A stretch of DNA of 64,000 nt from Bacteroidales bacterium (GTDB lineage Bacteria > Bacteroidota > Bacteroidia > Bacteroidales > WCHB1-69), in assembly GCA_016288655.1 (NCBI GenBank), contig JAEEKX010000003.1:1-64000 (forward strand), given 5' to 3'. The notes under the pieces were generated by a model, which worked only from the letters and a program-made list of their open reading frames with translations, searched no databases and was not told the origin of the DNA. The position numbers and the translations under genes were made by a program. Shown here in pieces: positions 43,301 through 51,087 of this stretch. Within the stretch, counting starts at the first letter, position 1; each line of letters starts with the position of its first letter.

Positions 43301-44200
43301 TTATTTCTTGGTGGAGGTGACTCTGGTGGGGCCTCTCTTGATGGTGGGGCGTTTCTTGCGCTGGCCATCTTCGCCCTCTTCGGCGACGTCCTTCACTTTG
43401 CGTACGCCTTCGCGGGTTCTGCTCTCGCGGGTCTCCTCTTCGTCGATCTGGGTGTCCTCGTATTCGGCACCCTCTTCGTTCATCTCTTCGTCAACGTTGT
43501 TGTCCTTGTCGAGTTTGCGCTCGGCGAGGCCTTCGTTGATGGCGTCGCAGACGGCCTTGACGATGAGGGCGATGGACTTGGAGGCGTCGTCGTTGGCGGG
43601 GATGGGGAAGTCGACGAGGTTGGGGTTGGAGTTGGTGTCGACGATGGCGAGAGTGGGGATGTTGAGGCGGTGGGCCTCAGCCACGGCGATGTGTTCCTTC
43701 AGGATATCGACGATGAACACGGCGGCGGGCAGTCTCGAAAGGTCGGCGATGGAGCCGAGGTTCTTGTCGAGTTTCGCTCTTTCGCGCTGGATCTGCAATT
43801 TCTCTCTCTTGGAGATCTTGTCGAACAGGGGGCCGGACATGAGGCGGTCGATGTCGCTCATTTTCTTGATGGCCTTACGGATGGTGAAGAAGTTGGTGAG
43901 CATGCCGCCAGGCCAACGTTCGGTGACGTAGGGCATGCCGGTCTCCTTGACCAGTTCGGCGACGGTGTCTTTCGCCTGCTTCTTGGTGGCGACGAAAAGG
44001 ATCTTGCGGCCGGACTTCGCGATCTGCTTGGCGGCGGCGCAGGCCTCTTCCAACTTGTCGGCGGTCTTGTGGAGGTCGATGATGTGGATACCGTTCTTCT
44101 CCATGAAGATGTACGGTGCCATCTGGGGGTTCCATTTTCTTCTCAGGTGCCCGAAGTGACAACCGGCATCCAATAATTGTTCAAAGGTAACTTGTGCCAT
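43301..44200 (-). CDS. rpsB: Small ribosomal subunit protein uS2
   Basis: 299 residues. It begins with MAQVTFEQLLDAGCHFGHLRRKWNPQMAPYIFMEKNGIHIIDL and contains IVDTNSNPNLVDFPIPANDDASKSI. Compared with the roughly 240-residue E. coli protein it has a charged C-terminal extension, acidic first (LDKDNNVDEEMNEEGAEYED) then basic (RKKRPTIKRG). It follows rpsI after a 111-base spacer holding a well-formed hairpin, and is 30 bases before tsf. Confidence 0.96.
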   Translation of the reverse strand: MAQVTFEQLLDAGCHFGHLRRKWNPQMAPYIFMEKNGIHIIDLHKTADKLEEACAAAKQIAKSGRKILFVATKKQAKDTVAELVKETGMPYVTERWPGGMLTNFFTIRKAIKKMSDIDRLMSGPLFDKISKREKLQIQRERAKLDKNLGSIADLSRLPAAVFIVDILKEHIAVAEAHRLNIPTLAIVDTNSNPNLVDFPIPANDDASKSIALIVKAVCDAINEGLAERKLDKDNNVDEEMNEEGAEYEDTQIDEEETRESRTREGVRKVKDVAEEGEDGQRKKRPTIKRGPTRVTSTKK

Positions 44201-44229
44201 TTTTTTGATTTGTTTACGTTCTTTAAGTC

Positions 44230-44266
44230 AACAGATGGGTAGTTCCAGCGGGAAGTCCCAACTGTT
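44230..44266 (-). promoter_or_regulatory. Structured leader hairpin of rpsB
   Basis: A 37-base nested stem: AACAG/CTGTT, TGGG/CCCA and TTCC/GGAA with small internal loops and a 4-base apical loop. It lies 30 bases before the rpsB start codon within the rpsI-rpsB spacer, where an S2 autoregulatory site would be expected. Function inferred from position. Confidence 0.55.
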
Positions 44267-44311
44267 TCGATACTAAACTGGTTATAAATTGAATAAATTG
44301 TGTGCCAACGA

Positions 44312-44698
44312 TTAACGCTTGCTGAACTGGAATCTCTTACGGGCTTTCGGCTGGCCGGGTTTCTTACGCTCCACCATACGGGGGTCGCGCTTGAGAAGAC
44401 CTTTGGACTTGAGGGCCGGGCGAAGGTCGGGATAGAGTTCCACGAGGGCGCGGGAGATGGCCAGACGCAGGGCTTCCGCCTGTCCGGACATGCCGCCGCC
44501 GTCGAGGTTGGCCTTGATGTCGAATTGGTCTTGCATCTCGGCGATCTGAAGGGGCTGGGTGACGACATACTGAAGGGTGCCCAGCGAGAAATACTCTTTA
44601 TAATCACGCTTGTTGATGGTGATCTGGCCGCTGCCTTTCTTCATATAGATTCTGGCCACAGCGGTTTTTCTTCTGCCAATGGTATTTGTGACTTCCAT
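44312..44698 (-). CDS. rpsI: Small ribosomal subunit protein uS9
   Basis: 128 residues. GRRKTAVARIYMKKGSGQITINKRDYKEYF at the start and the basic end SKGLLKRDPRMVERKKPGQPKARKRFQFSKR are diagnostic; the terminal KR reaches the P-site tRNA. It is 5 bases after rplM. Confidence 0.97.
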   Translation of the reverse strand: MEVTNTIGRRKTAVARIYMKKGSGQITINKRDYKEYFSLGTLQYVVTQPLQIAEMQDQFDIKANLDGGGMSGQAEALRLAISRALVELYPDLRPALKSKGLLKRDPRMVERKKPGQPKARKRFQFSKR

Positions 44699-44703
44699 TT
44701 TAA

Positions 44704-45159
44704 TTATCTGATTTCGTTAATGTTGATCGTTTTGGGTTGCTGGCCTTCGTGCGGGTGGTTGGGGCCTTCATACACATAAAGGTGACGGTAGATCTGGTCA
44801 CCCAGTCTGTTCTTCGGCAGCATGCCGCGCACAGCGTGCTCGACCACGCCAATGGGGTTCTTCTTCAAGACCTCACGGGGAGTCTGGAAGCGCTGGCCGC
44901 CCGGATATCCGGTGTGGTGCGTGTAAACCTTGTCGGTCATCTTCTTGCCGGTGAAGCGGATCTTTTCGGCGTTGATCACGATGACATTGTCCCCACAATC
45001 GAAATGAGGGCTGTAATAGGTCTTCGTTTTGCCGCGCAAAATGCGTGCGACGATGGCCGCCAAGCGTCCGACGACTGCGTTTTCAGCATCGATGACCACC
45101 CATTCCTTCTTGACGATCTTCTCGCTCGCAGGAATTGTTCTGTAACTTAATGTGTTCAT
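44704..45159 (-). CDS. rplM: Large ribosomal subunit protein uL13
   Basis: 151 residues from MNTLSYRTIPASEK; the frame is open 11 codons upstream, but the leader hairpin lies there. ENAVVGRLAAIVARILRGKTKTYYSPHFDCGDNVIVINAEKIRFTGKK and the GMLPKNRLGDQIYRHLYVYEGPNHPHEGQQP end are typical. It is first in the operon. Confidence 0.96.
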   Translation of the reverse strand: MNTLSYRTIPASEKIVKKEWVVIDAENAVVGRLAAIVARILRGKTKTYYSPHFDCGDNVIVINAEKIRFTGKKMTDKVYTHHTGYPGGQRFQTPREVLKKNPIGVVEHAVRGMLPKNRLGDQIYRHLYVYEGPNHPHEGQQPKTININEIR

Positions 45160-45178
45160 TCTCAGTGTTTTGTTTTTG

Positions 45179-45203
45179 GGGCTTATCTTCACCCATAAGT
45201 CCC
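45179..45203 (-). promoter_or_regulatory. Hairpin in the rplM leader
   Basis: GGG and CTTAT pair with ATAAG and CCC, with one bulged base and an 8-base loop, 19 bases before the rplM start codon. It may be an L13 autoregulatory site. Confidence 0.45.
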
Positions 45204-45251
45204 TGTTCGTAATTTCTTTGACTAGTTGATAATAACCGGATTTTCGGGCGG

Positions 45252-45259
45252 CAAAAATA
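45252..45259 (-). promoter_or_regulatory. -7 box of the rplM-rpsI-rpsB-tsf operon
   Basis: TATTTTTG on the minus strand, giving a leader of about 85 bases. Confidence 0.75.
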
Positions 45260-45350
45260 CAAAAATTTTCTTTACGCTAACACATTGGGAAATAATATTT
45301 TTTCACACGAAAAAAAACATAAATCCACGGGGGAGTGTTCGTGATTTTTT

Positions 45351-46295
45351 TTACGGCTGAACAATCCCCAGCGAGTCGAGGTCGTGCGCCAACTGCGTGC
45401 TGAACAGCGTCGCCCCCTTCCGGTTCAAATGGATGGCGTTGTAAAAATAGCAGGTGTCGTTGCAGACGGGATGATGCGTATAGTCCAACGTCTTGCAGTT
45501 GTGCTTTTCCGCAATCCCGTCGAACATGCGGTGCATCCCCTCCACGTCTTTCACCTTCGCGGTCGCCCCGATGTAGTACGGCGCATAGACCATCACCACC
45601 TGGATGCCCTCCCGCTGGCAGCTGTTCAAGAAATCCTCGAACGCGCGAATCGCCTTGGGACTTTTGTCGTAGTTGATCTCCTTGACCTGCTCATACCTCG
45701 ATCCGTCCCATTTCTTGTCGTGGTCGATGAAGCCCTTATACAATATATTATCATGGTTGGTGTAGTAGGATTTGTTGACCATGATATCCCGATAAATCTT
45801 CATGTTCTTGATGTAGCGCCAGCAGGGGACGAAGCGGTCGGCCCAGGAGAGATTCCGGCGTTTCCGCACCTGCTCCCACAGGTATTTGTCGTAAACGTAA
45901 GGATCGTATTGGAACTCTTCGTACCTGCCGCCACAGTACATCGTCCCGGGGGACACTTCATACAGGATGTACTTGGGCTTGGCGGTGGCGTGGCGTCGGT
46001 ATAGGTCGTACTTCAGCAATTCGCTGTCCATCCCTTGTCCATTGCAGCCCAGGTTGTAACTGTCAACCTGCAGGATGCTGTCCAGAATCTTGGGATTGAA
46101 CTGCACGAACGCCCGTGAAGAGCCCATGATGAGCATGTCATGTTGCAAGTTGTCAGAGCAATAGATGTCGTTCCAGTTGGCGTAGGGTGCGGTCTCTAAA
46201 TGCTGTATTTTGTACGTCATGGCCATATCCACCCCCAAGGCCAGCAGGTAGAGGATGCCCGAAAACAGCAGCAGTTTCTGGAGGAATTTTTTCAT
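45351..46295 (-). CDS. SGNH/DltD-like membrane-anchored protein, partner of MBOAT
   Basis: 314 residues from MKKFLQKLLLFSGILYLLALGVDMAM, an N-terminal membrane anchor. The start was chosen because the longer open frame upstream is only a shadow of the MBOAT gene. SGNH-type blocks are MGSSRAFVQFNP (nucleophile serine), CNGQGMDSELL and YNAIHLNRKGATLFS (histidine). Such proteins work with MBOAT enzymes in moving acyl groups to extracytoplasmic polymers. It follows the MBOAT gene by two bases. Confidence 0.8.
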   Translation of the reverse strand: MKKFLQKLLLFSGILYLLALGVDMAMTYKIQHLETAPYANWNDIYCSDNLQHDMLIMGSSRAFVQFNPKILDSILQVDSYNLGCNGQGMDSELLKYDLYRRHATAKPKYILYEVSPGTMYCGGRYEEFQYDPYVYDKYLWEQVRKRRNLSWADRFVPCWRYIKNMKIYRDIMVNKSYYTNHDNILYKGFIDHDKKWDGSRYEQVKEINYDKSPKAIRAFEDFLNSCQREGIQVVMVYAPYYIGATAKVKDVEGMHRMFDGIAEKHNCKTLDYTHHPVCNDTCYFYNAIHLNRKGATLFSTQLAHDLDSLGIVQP

Positions 46296-46297
46296 GG

Positions 46298-47722
46298 CTA
46301 AAATTGGAAATAGATGAAGGTTTCGGCTCCTTGGTAGGAGATGAACATGAGGAAAATCAGGGCGTAATAGATGGAGAACTTCAGGGCATGTGAGTGGATG
46401 CCGCAGAGGTCGAGGGCGTGCGGTTGGGCGCGTTGCACCCACTCTACCGCGGTCATCAGCAGGATGCAGAGGAGGGTGATGCCGATGCCGCTGGCCCTGA
46501 GCGATCCGCCGCTGGTGAACATCTGTACGAAGTAGTCGCCGGCGACGGCGATGCTCTCGGCACGGAAGAGGATCCAGCCGATGACGGCCAAGGCGAACGT
46601 CAGCAGCATCTGTCCCAGCTCCTTCAGCGTGGGCAGGCGACGGCCTTCCGCCACGCCGTTGGTGTATTTGCGGTTCTTGCCCAGCAGAATTAGCGGCAGG
46701 AAGAGCAGTGCATGGAAGGCGCCCCATGCCAGGAAGGTCCAGTTGGCGCCGTGCCAGAAGCCGCTGAGCAGGAAGATGACGAAGGTGTTGCGCACGATCT
46801 TGGCCTTCGACACGCGGCTGCCGCCGAGCGGGATATAGACGTAGTCGCGGAACCAGGTGGTGAGCGAGATGTGCCACCGCCGCCAGAACTCGGCGATGTC
46901 GCGACTGAAGTATGGGTTGTTGAAGTTGCGCATCAGCCGGATGCCGAAGAGTTTGGCGGTGCCGATGGCGATGTCGGAGTAGCCGGAGAAGTCGCCGTAG
47001 ATCTGGATGGCGAAGAAGACAGCCGCCAGTGCCAGGTTCCAACTGCTCGCCCCTTGGTAGTGGCCGAACACTTCGTTGACGAAGACGGCGCAACCGTCGG
47101 CGACGGCGATCTTCTTGAAAAGCCCCCACAGGATCTGGCGCATTCCGTCGATGGCCTGGTCGTGGTCGAAGGTGCGCGGCTGGGCGAACTGCGGCAGCAG
47201 GTTCGTCGCCCGCTCGATGGGACCGGCCACCAGTTGCGGGAAGAAACTCACGAAGGCGAAGAACTGGATAATGTCGCGCGTCGGCTCCAGCTTTCCGCGA
47301 TATACGTCGATGCTGTAACTGAGCGCCTGGAAGGTGTAGAAACTGATGCCCACGGGCAGCACGATCTTCAACAGCAGTCCGTCGGTGTGGCCGCCTAAGA
47401 AGAGGTTGGCGAATGAGGTGGCGAAGAAGTCGTAGTATTTGAAGACGCCGAGGATGGCAAGGTTGAGCACGATGTTGCCGATATGTACGGCCTTGGCCGC
47501 TGTCCCCCCGCGGTACCGTTCTATGAGCAGGCCGCTTCCCCAACTGCACAGCGATGTGAAGGCGATCAGGAAGAGGAAACGCCAGTCCCACCAGCCGTAA
47601 AAAAGGTAGGACACCGCGACGATGAAGAGGTTCTGCAGCCGCAGGTTGCGGTTGACTACGAACCAGTAGGTGAAAAACACCAGCGGTAGGAAAATCGCAA
47701 ATTCAAGGGAGTTGAAAAACAT
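46298..47722 (-). CDS. MBOAT family O-acyltransferase (AlgI-like)
   Basis: 474 residues with about 11 helices. The family regions are FNNPYFSRDIAEFWRRWHISLTTWFRDYVYIPLGGSRVSK and FLLSGFWHGANWTFLAWGAFHALLF with the catalytic histidine. AlgI-like enzymes bring acyl groups across the inner membrane to alginate, cellulose or other polymers. The SGNH-like gene downstream is its likely partner. No polymer synthesis genes are adjacent, so the target is unknown. Confidence 0.92.
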   Translation of the reverse strand: MFFNSLEFAIFLPLVFFTYWFVVNRNLRLQNLFIVAVSYLFYGWWDWRFLFLIAFTSLCSWGSGLLIERYRGGTAAKAVHIGNIVLNLAILGVFKYYDFFATSFANLFLGGHTDGLLLKIVLPVGISFYTFQALSYSIDVYRGKLEPTRDIIQFFAFVSFFPQLVAGPIERATNLLPQFAQPRTFDHDQAIDGMRQILWGLFKKIAVADGCAVFVNEVFGHYQGASSWNLALAAVFFAIQIYGDFSGYSDIAIGTAKLFGIRLMRNFNNPYFSRDIAEFWRRWHISLTTWFRDYVYIPLGGSRVSKAKIVRNTFVIFLLSGFWHGANWTFLAWGAFHALLFLPLILLGKNRKYTNGVAEGRRLPTLKELGQMLLTFALAVIGWILFRAESIAVAGDYFVQMFTSGGSLRASGIGITLLCILLMTAVEWVQRAQPHALDLCGIHSHALKFSIYYALIFLMFISYQGAETFIYFQF

Positions 47723-47731
47723 GGCGCGGCT

Positions 47732-49096
47732 CTATTCTTCTTTGGCTAACGCCAGAAATTCGTCATCAACATGGAAGATGCGGGCGATGGTGAGTGCCTC
47801 GGCAGGCACCTCGTCGGAGGTGGTCTCGGTGAGACGGTAGTCCATGTAACGGTTGAGACTGTGCGGCGTCACCTCGCCGGAGATCTTGTCGGTGGTCAGC
47901 CCCTTCACGCGCAGACGGCGGCATGGGGCGGGGATCCCGCTGTAGTGGGTGGTCACTATCGACATGACATGGTACTTCTGCATCATCCGCACGAAGGCGT
48001 TCACTATGCGGCGGCCTTCGTCGGGGTTGGTGGTGCGTGCCAACTCATCGACCAACGCCAGCAGTTTCACCCCGCGTTTCGCCTGCAACAGGATCTCATT
48101 GACCGACAGCATCTCGGCGGCGAACGACGAGAGTCCGTGCTGTTCGGTCTGCTGGTCGTCGATGAGGCAGATGACCTCTTCCACGGGTACGATCTCGGCG
48201 CGCTCCGCAGGCACGTAGAAACCGAACTGGAACATGTGCTGCGCCAACGCCAACGACTTGAGCAGCACGGTCTTGCCCGACATGTTGGCGCCGGTGATGA
48301 GGCACGGTCCCTGCTCGAGCGCGATGTCAACGGCCTGGAAGTGGCCGCCGCGTTCGGCGAGTGTTGCTGCGATCTGCGGGTGGAAGATGGCGGTGTAGGT
48401 GGTGCGTTCTGTGGCGGTGGCGGGGCGGGTGAGGTGCCATTCCGCGGCCATCTGCGCCTTGGCGTTCAGCACGTCGAGGTCGCCGAGGCGGTGCAGGTTG
48501 CGCAGCAGCGCCTCGCGATAGGGCTGCAACATCTCGGTGAGTTTCTGGCGCACGGAATCCTCCATCTGCGACACTTCCCACGTCAGTTTCTCACGCTCGC
48601 TCTCCTCCTCCGATTGCAGTATCTTCTTCCGCGCCTCCTCCAGCTCCGGGTGGTAGCAGGAATATACGTAGAAGTGGGCGATGCGGCTGCCTTCGGGGTC
48701 GAGTAGTTCGACCACTTTCGACAGGTCGTCGAGTTCCATGCACTCGTATTGCGTCTCGCGCAGCAACTCCGCAATCTTCTGCGAGGCGAGCGAGAACTTC
48801 TTGATCTCGAAGAGCTCGATGTCGTCCAGCACCTGCAACTGCTTGAGATTCTGCAAGGTCTTGGTGATGTCGTTGATTTCATGCAGCAGCACGACCAGTT
48901 GGTGCGCGGGTTGCGGGTGCCGTTCGAGGAAGGCGATGTGGCGTTGCAGGTCGTCAAGGTTCCGCTCGATGGCGGCGGCGTCGGTCATGAAGGGCTGGTT
49001 GAGCAGCAGCGACTTGCCCCACGAGGAACAAACCTGCACGTGCTCAAATACATACGGAAGACCGTTGACCTTCTTGATGGCGTCCTTGACGAGCAT
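47732..49096 (-). CDS. MutS-related ATPase lacking the mismatch-binding domain
   Basis: 454 residues, about half of a full MutS. It has the lever/clamp helices (residues about 80-230) and the ATPase: Walker A TGANMSGKTVLLKSLALAQ near 265, Walker B LLALVDELARTTNPDEGRRI near 348. The N-terminal mismatch-recognition and connector domains are missing, and so is the Smr domain of MutS2. It may act in recombination or ribosome rescue, as MutS2 relatives do, rather than in mismatch repair. It is 3 bases after yidC and 9 before the MBOAT gene. Confidence 0.87.
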   Translation of the reverse strand: MLVKDAIKKVNGLPYVFEHVQVCSSWGKSLLLNQPFMTDAAAIERNLDDLQRHIAFLERHPQPAHQLVVLLHEINDITKTLQNLKQLQVLDDIELFEIKKFSLASQKIAELLRETQYECMELDDLSKVVELLDPEGSRIAHFYVYSCYHPELEEARKKILQSEEESEREKLTWEVSQMEDSVRQKLTEMLQPYREALLRNLHRLGDLDVLNAKAQMAAEWHLTRPATATERTTYTAIFHPQIAATLAERGGHFQAVDIALEQGPCLITGANMSGKTVLLKSLALAQHMFQFGFYVPAERAEIVPVEEVICLIDDQQTEQHGLSSFAAEMLSVNEILLQAKRGVKLLALVDELARTTNPDEGRRIVNAFVRMMQKYHVMSIVTTHYSGIPAPCRRLRVKGLTTDKISGEVTPHSLNRYMDYRLTETTSDEVPAEALTIARIFHVDDEFLALAKEE

Positions 49097-49099
49097 TGT

Positions 49100-51061
49100 C
49101 TATCTCTTTTTCTGTTGTTGAAGTTGCTGTTGTTGTTTCAGCATCTCCTCCATGCGGGCCTGCCAACGGCTCTTCTTGACGGGCTTCACCATGTTGGTCT
49201 CCATCTTTTTCAGAAGTTTCTCTTCGTTGATGGCCATGCGGAAAATCCACATCTGCAGGAAGGTGATGAGGTTGATGAGCAGATAGTAGTAGGTGAGGGC
49301 GGAGGAGAAACTGTTGAACATGCCGAGGAAGAGGATGGGCATGAGGTACATCATCCATTTCATCACCTTCATCTGGTCGTTGTTGCCGGCCGACATCAGC
49401 TTGTTGTTCAGCCAGGTATAGACGAGGGTGGCGATGGTCATCAGCAGGGTGAACAAACTGACGTGGTCGCCGTAGAAGGGAATGTTGAAACTGAGGTCGA
49501 GGATGGAGTCATAAGAGGAGAGGTCTTCAGCCCAGAGGAAACTCTGCTGACGGAGTTCGTAGGAGGCAGGGAAAAAGCGGTACATGGCGATGAGGATCGG
49601 CATCTGGATGAGCATCGGCACGCAGCCGCCCATCGGACTGATGCCCGCCTTCTTGTACAGGGTCATGGTCGCCTGCTGCTTCTTCATGGCATCTTCCTGT
49701 TTCGGGTACTTGGCGTTCAGTTCTTCGATCTGCGGTTTCAGCACACGCATCTTGGCCGAGGAGAGGTAGGTTTTGTAGGCGAGCGGCAGAATGAGAACTT
49801 TGATGAAGATACTGAGTATCAGGATGATGATACCGTAGCTGATGCCGTATGCCTCCAACCAGTTGAAGATCGGGATGACGATGAAGCGGTTGATCCAGTG
49901 CAGCAGGAAGAATCCCCAGCCCAGCGGGACCAACTTCTCAAGGTTCAAGTCGTACTCTTTCAGCACCTTGTATTGGTTGGGGCCGAAGTACATCTGCATG
50001 TTGAACTTGCCGTTGTCGTAGTCGGCAATGTCGAAGTCGGTGCGGGCGCGCATATTTTTCAGCAGCGGGTCGTTGTCCTTGACTTCCGGCACCTTGACCT
50101 CCATCTTGCCCTTCTTGAACTCCTTGTCCTTGGCGATGAGAATGGAGGTGAAGAACTGTTGTTTGAAGGAGACCCACTTCATTTCGGTGGGCATCTCTTT
50201 CTCCTCGGAGCCGCGCTCGTTGAGGTTCTCCACTTCGTCGCGGTTGTCCATATAATATAGTGTGGAGAGGTCTCGTTCGGCCTTCACGTTCTTTTCGACA
50301 GAATAGAGGGACGCCTGCCATTCCATGTCGAAACTCTTCCGGTGGAGGTATTTCGACATGTTCTTGAGTTGCACGCTGTAGTCGAGCATGTATTCGTCGG
50401 CGTTGAAGGTGTAGTCGAACATGAGGTAGGCGTTGGAGTCGAGTTGGCTGCGGGCTTCAATGGTGCTGTCGGCGAGTTTGTAGGGGTGGAGGTAGAGGCG
50501 GAGGTGCCCGGTACCGGAGGTGATGTCAACGGTGTCCTTGTCGGCTGTGAAGTAGCAGTCGGCGGTGGAGACGAGCGACTGCTGGTCATCGCGAACGCGC
50601 AGCGGGATGGACATGGAGGTGGTGTTGTCGTTGTAAAGCACCAGTTCGTCCTTCTTCTCGCCCTTGGGGGCGTATTTGTAAATGTCCTTGAGCCGGATGT
50701 ACTTGATGTATCCGCCGTAGCGGGCGAAGTGGTATTCCGCCTTGTTGGTGCGCACCACGAAGTCGTTGGTGCGGGCGTCGTCGGCATAGCCGAGGATGGC
50801 GTTGCTGGCTTGGACGGCCGGTTCGGCGGTGGCAGTGGGCTCGCCCTCTGCGGGAGACTCTGCGGCGGCGACGTTTTCTGCGGAGTCGGCGGCTAATTGC
50901 ACGTATTTGGTGGTGTCGCTCTTGGCTTTCTGCTGGGCTTGGGCCTCCTGTTCTTTCATCTGCTGTTCGCGGGCCTCCTTCGCTTTGTGGGAGGAGTAGA
51001 AACTGAAGCCCATGAACATGGCGAAGATGATCAGCAGGCCGATGATGGTGTGTTTGTCCAT
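49100..51061 (-). CDS. yidC: Membrane protein insertase YidC
   Basis: 653 residues. An N-terminal anchor (IGLLIIFAMFMGFSFYSSHKA) and an alanine/glutamate linker precede a large periplasmic beta domain (about 80-350). The insertase core has the PLAYKTYLSSAKMRVLKPQIEELNAKYPKQEDAMKKQQATMTLYKKAGISPMGGCVPMLIQMPILIAMY block. The protein ends in a glutamine-rich basic tail (MLKQQQQLQQQKKR), as expected for ribosome contact. It inserts inner-membrane proteins. It is in a minus-strand run with the HdrA-like gene. Confidence 0.96.
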   Translation of the reverse strand: MDKHTIIGLLIIFAMFMGFSFYSSHKAKEAREQQMKEQEAQAQQKAKSDTTKYVQLAADSAENVAAAESPAEGEPTATAEPAVQASNAILGYADDARTNDFVVRTNKAEYHFARYGGYIKYIRLKDIYKYAPKGEKKDELVLYNDNTTSMSIPLRVRDDQQSLVSTADCYFTADKDTVDITSGTGHLRLYLHPYKLADSTIEARSQLDSNAYLMFDYTFNADEYMLDYSVQLKNMSKYLHRKSFDMEWQASLYSVEKNVKAERDLSTLYYMDNRDEVENLNERGSEEKEMPTEMKWVSFKQQFFTSILIAKDKEFKKGKMEVKVPEVKDNDPLLKNMRARTDFDIADYDNGKFNMQMYFGPNQYKVLKEYDLNLEKLVPLGWGFFLLHWINRFIVIPIFNWLEAYGISYGIIILILSIFIKVLILPLAYKTYLSSAKMRVLKPQIEELNAKYPKQEDAMKKQQATMTLYKKAGISPMGGCVPMLIQMPILIAMYRFFPASYELRQQSFLWAEDLSSYDSILDLSFNIPFYGDHVSLFTLLMTIATLVYTWLNNKLMSAGNNDQMKVMKWMMYLMPILFLGMFNSFSSALTYYYLLINLITFLQMWIFRMAINEEKLLKKMETNMVKPVKKSRWQARMEEMLKQQQQLQQQKKR

Positions 51062-51087
51062 GTAATGATGATGTTATGTAAAAGGAA

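Noticed and set aside
42266-44176. 636-codon plus-strand frame opposite tsf and rpsB
   Set aside because: It covers two certain ribosomal/translation genes on the other strand and crosses their boundary; no family resemblance.
46296-47591. Long N-terminal extension of the SGNH-like gene
   Set aside because: The upstream part of that frame is arginine/proline-rich noise that overlaps the complete MBOAT gene; the real start is at 46295 with a clean membrane anchor.
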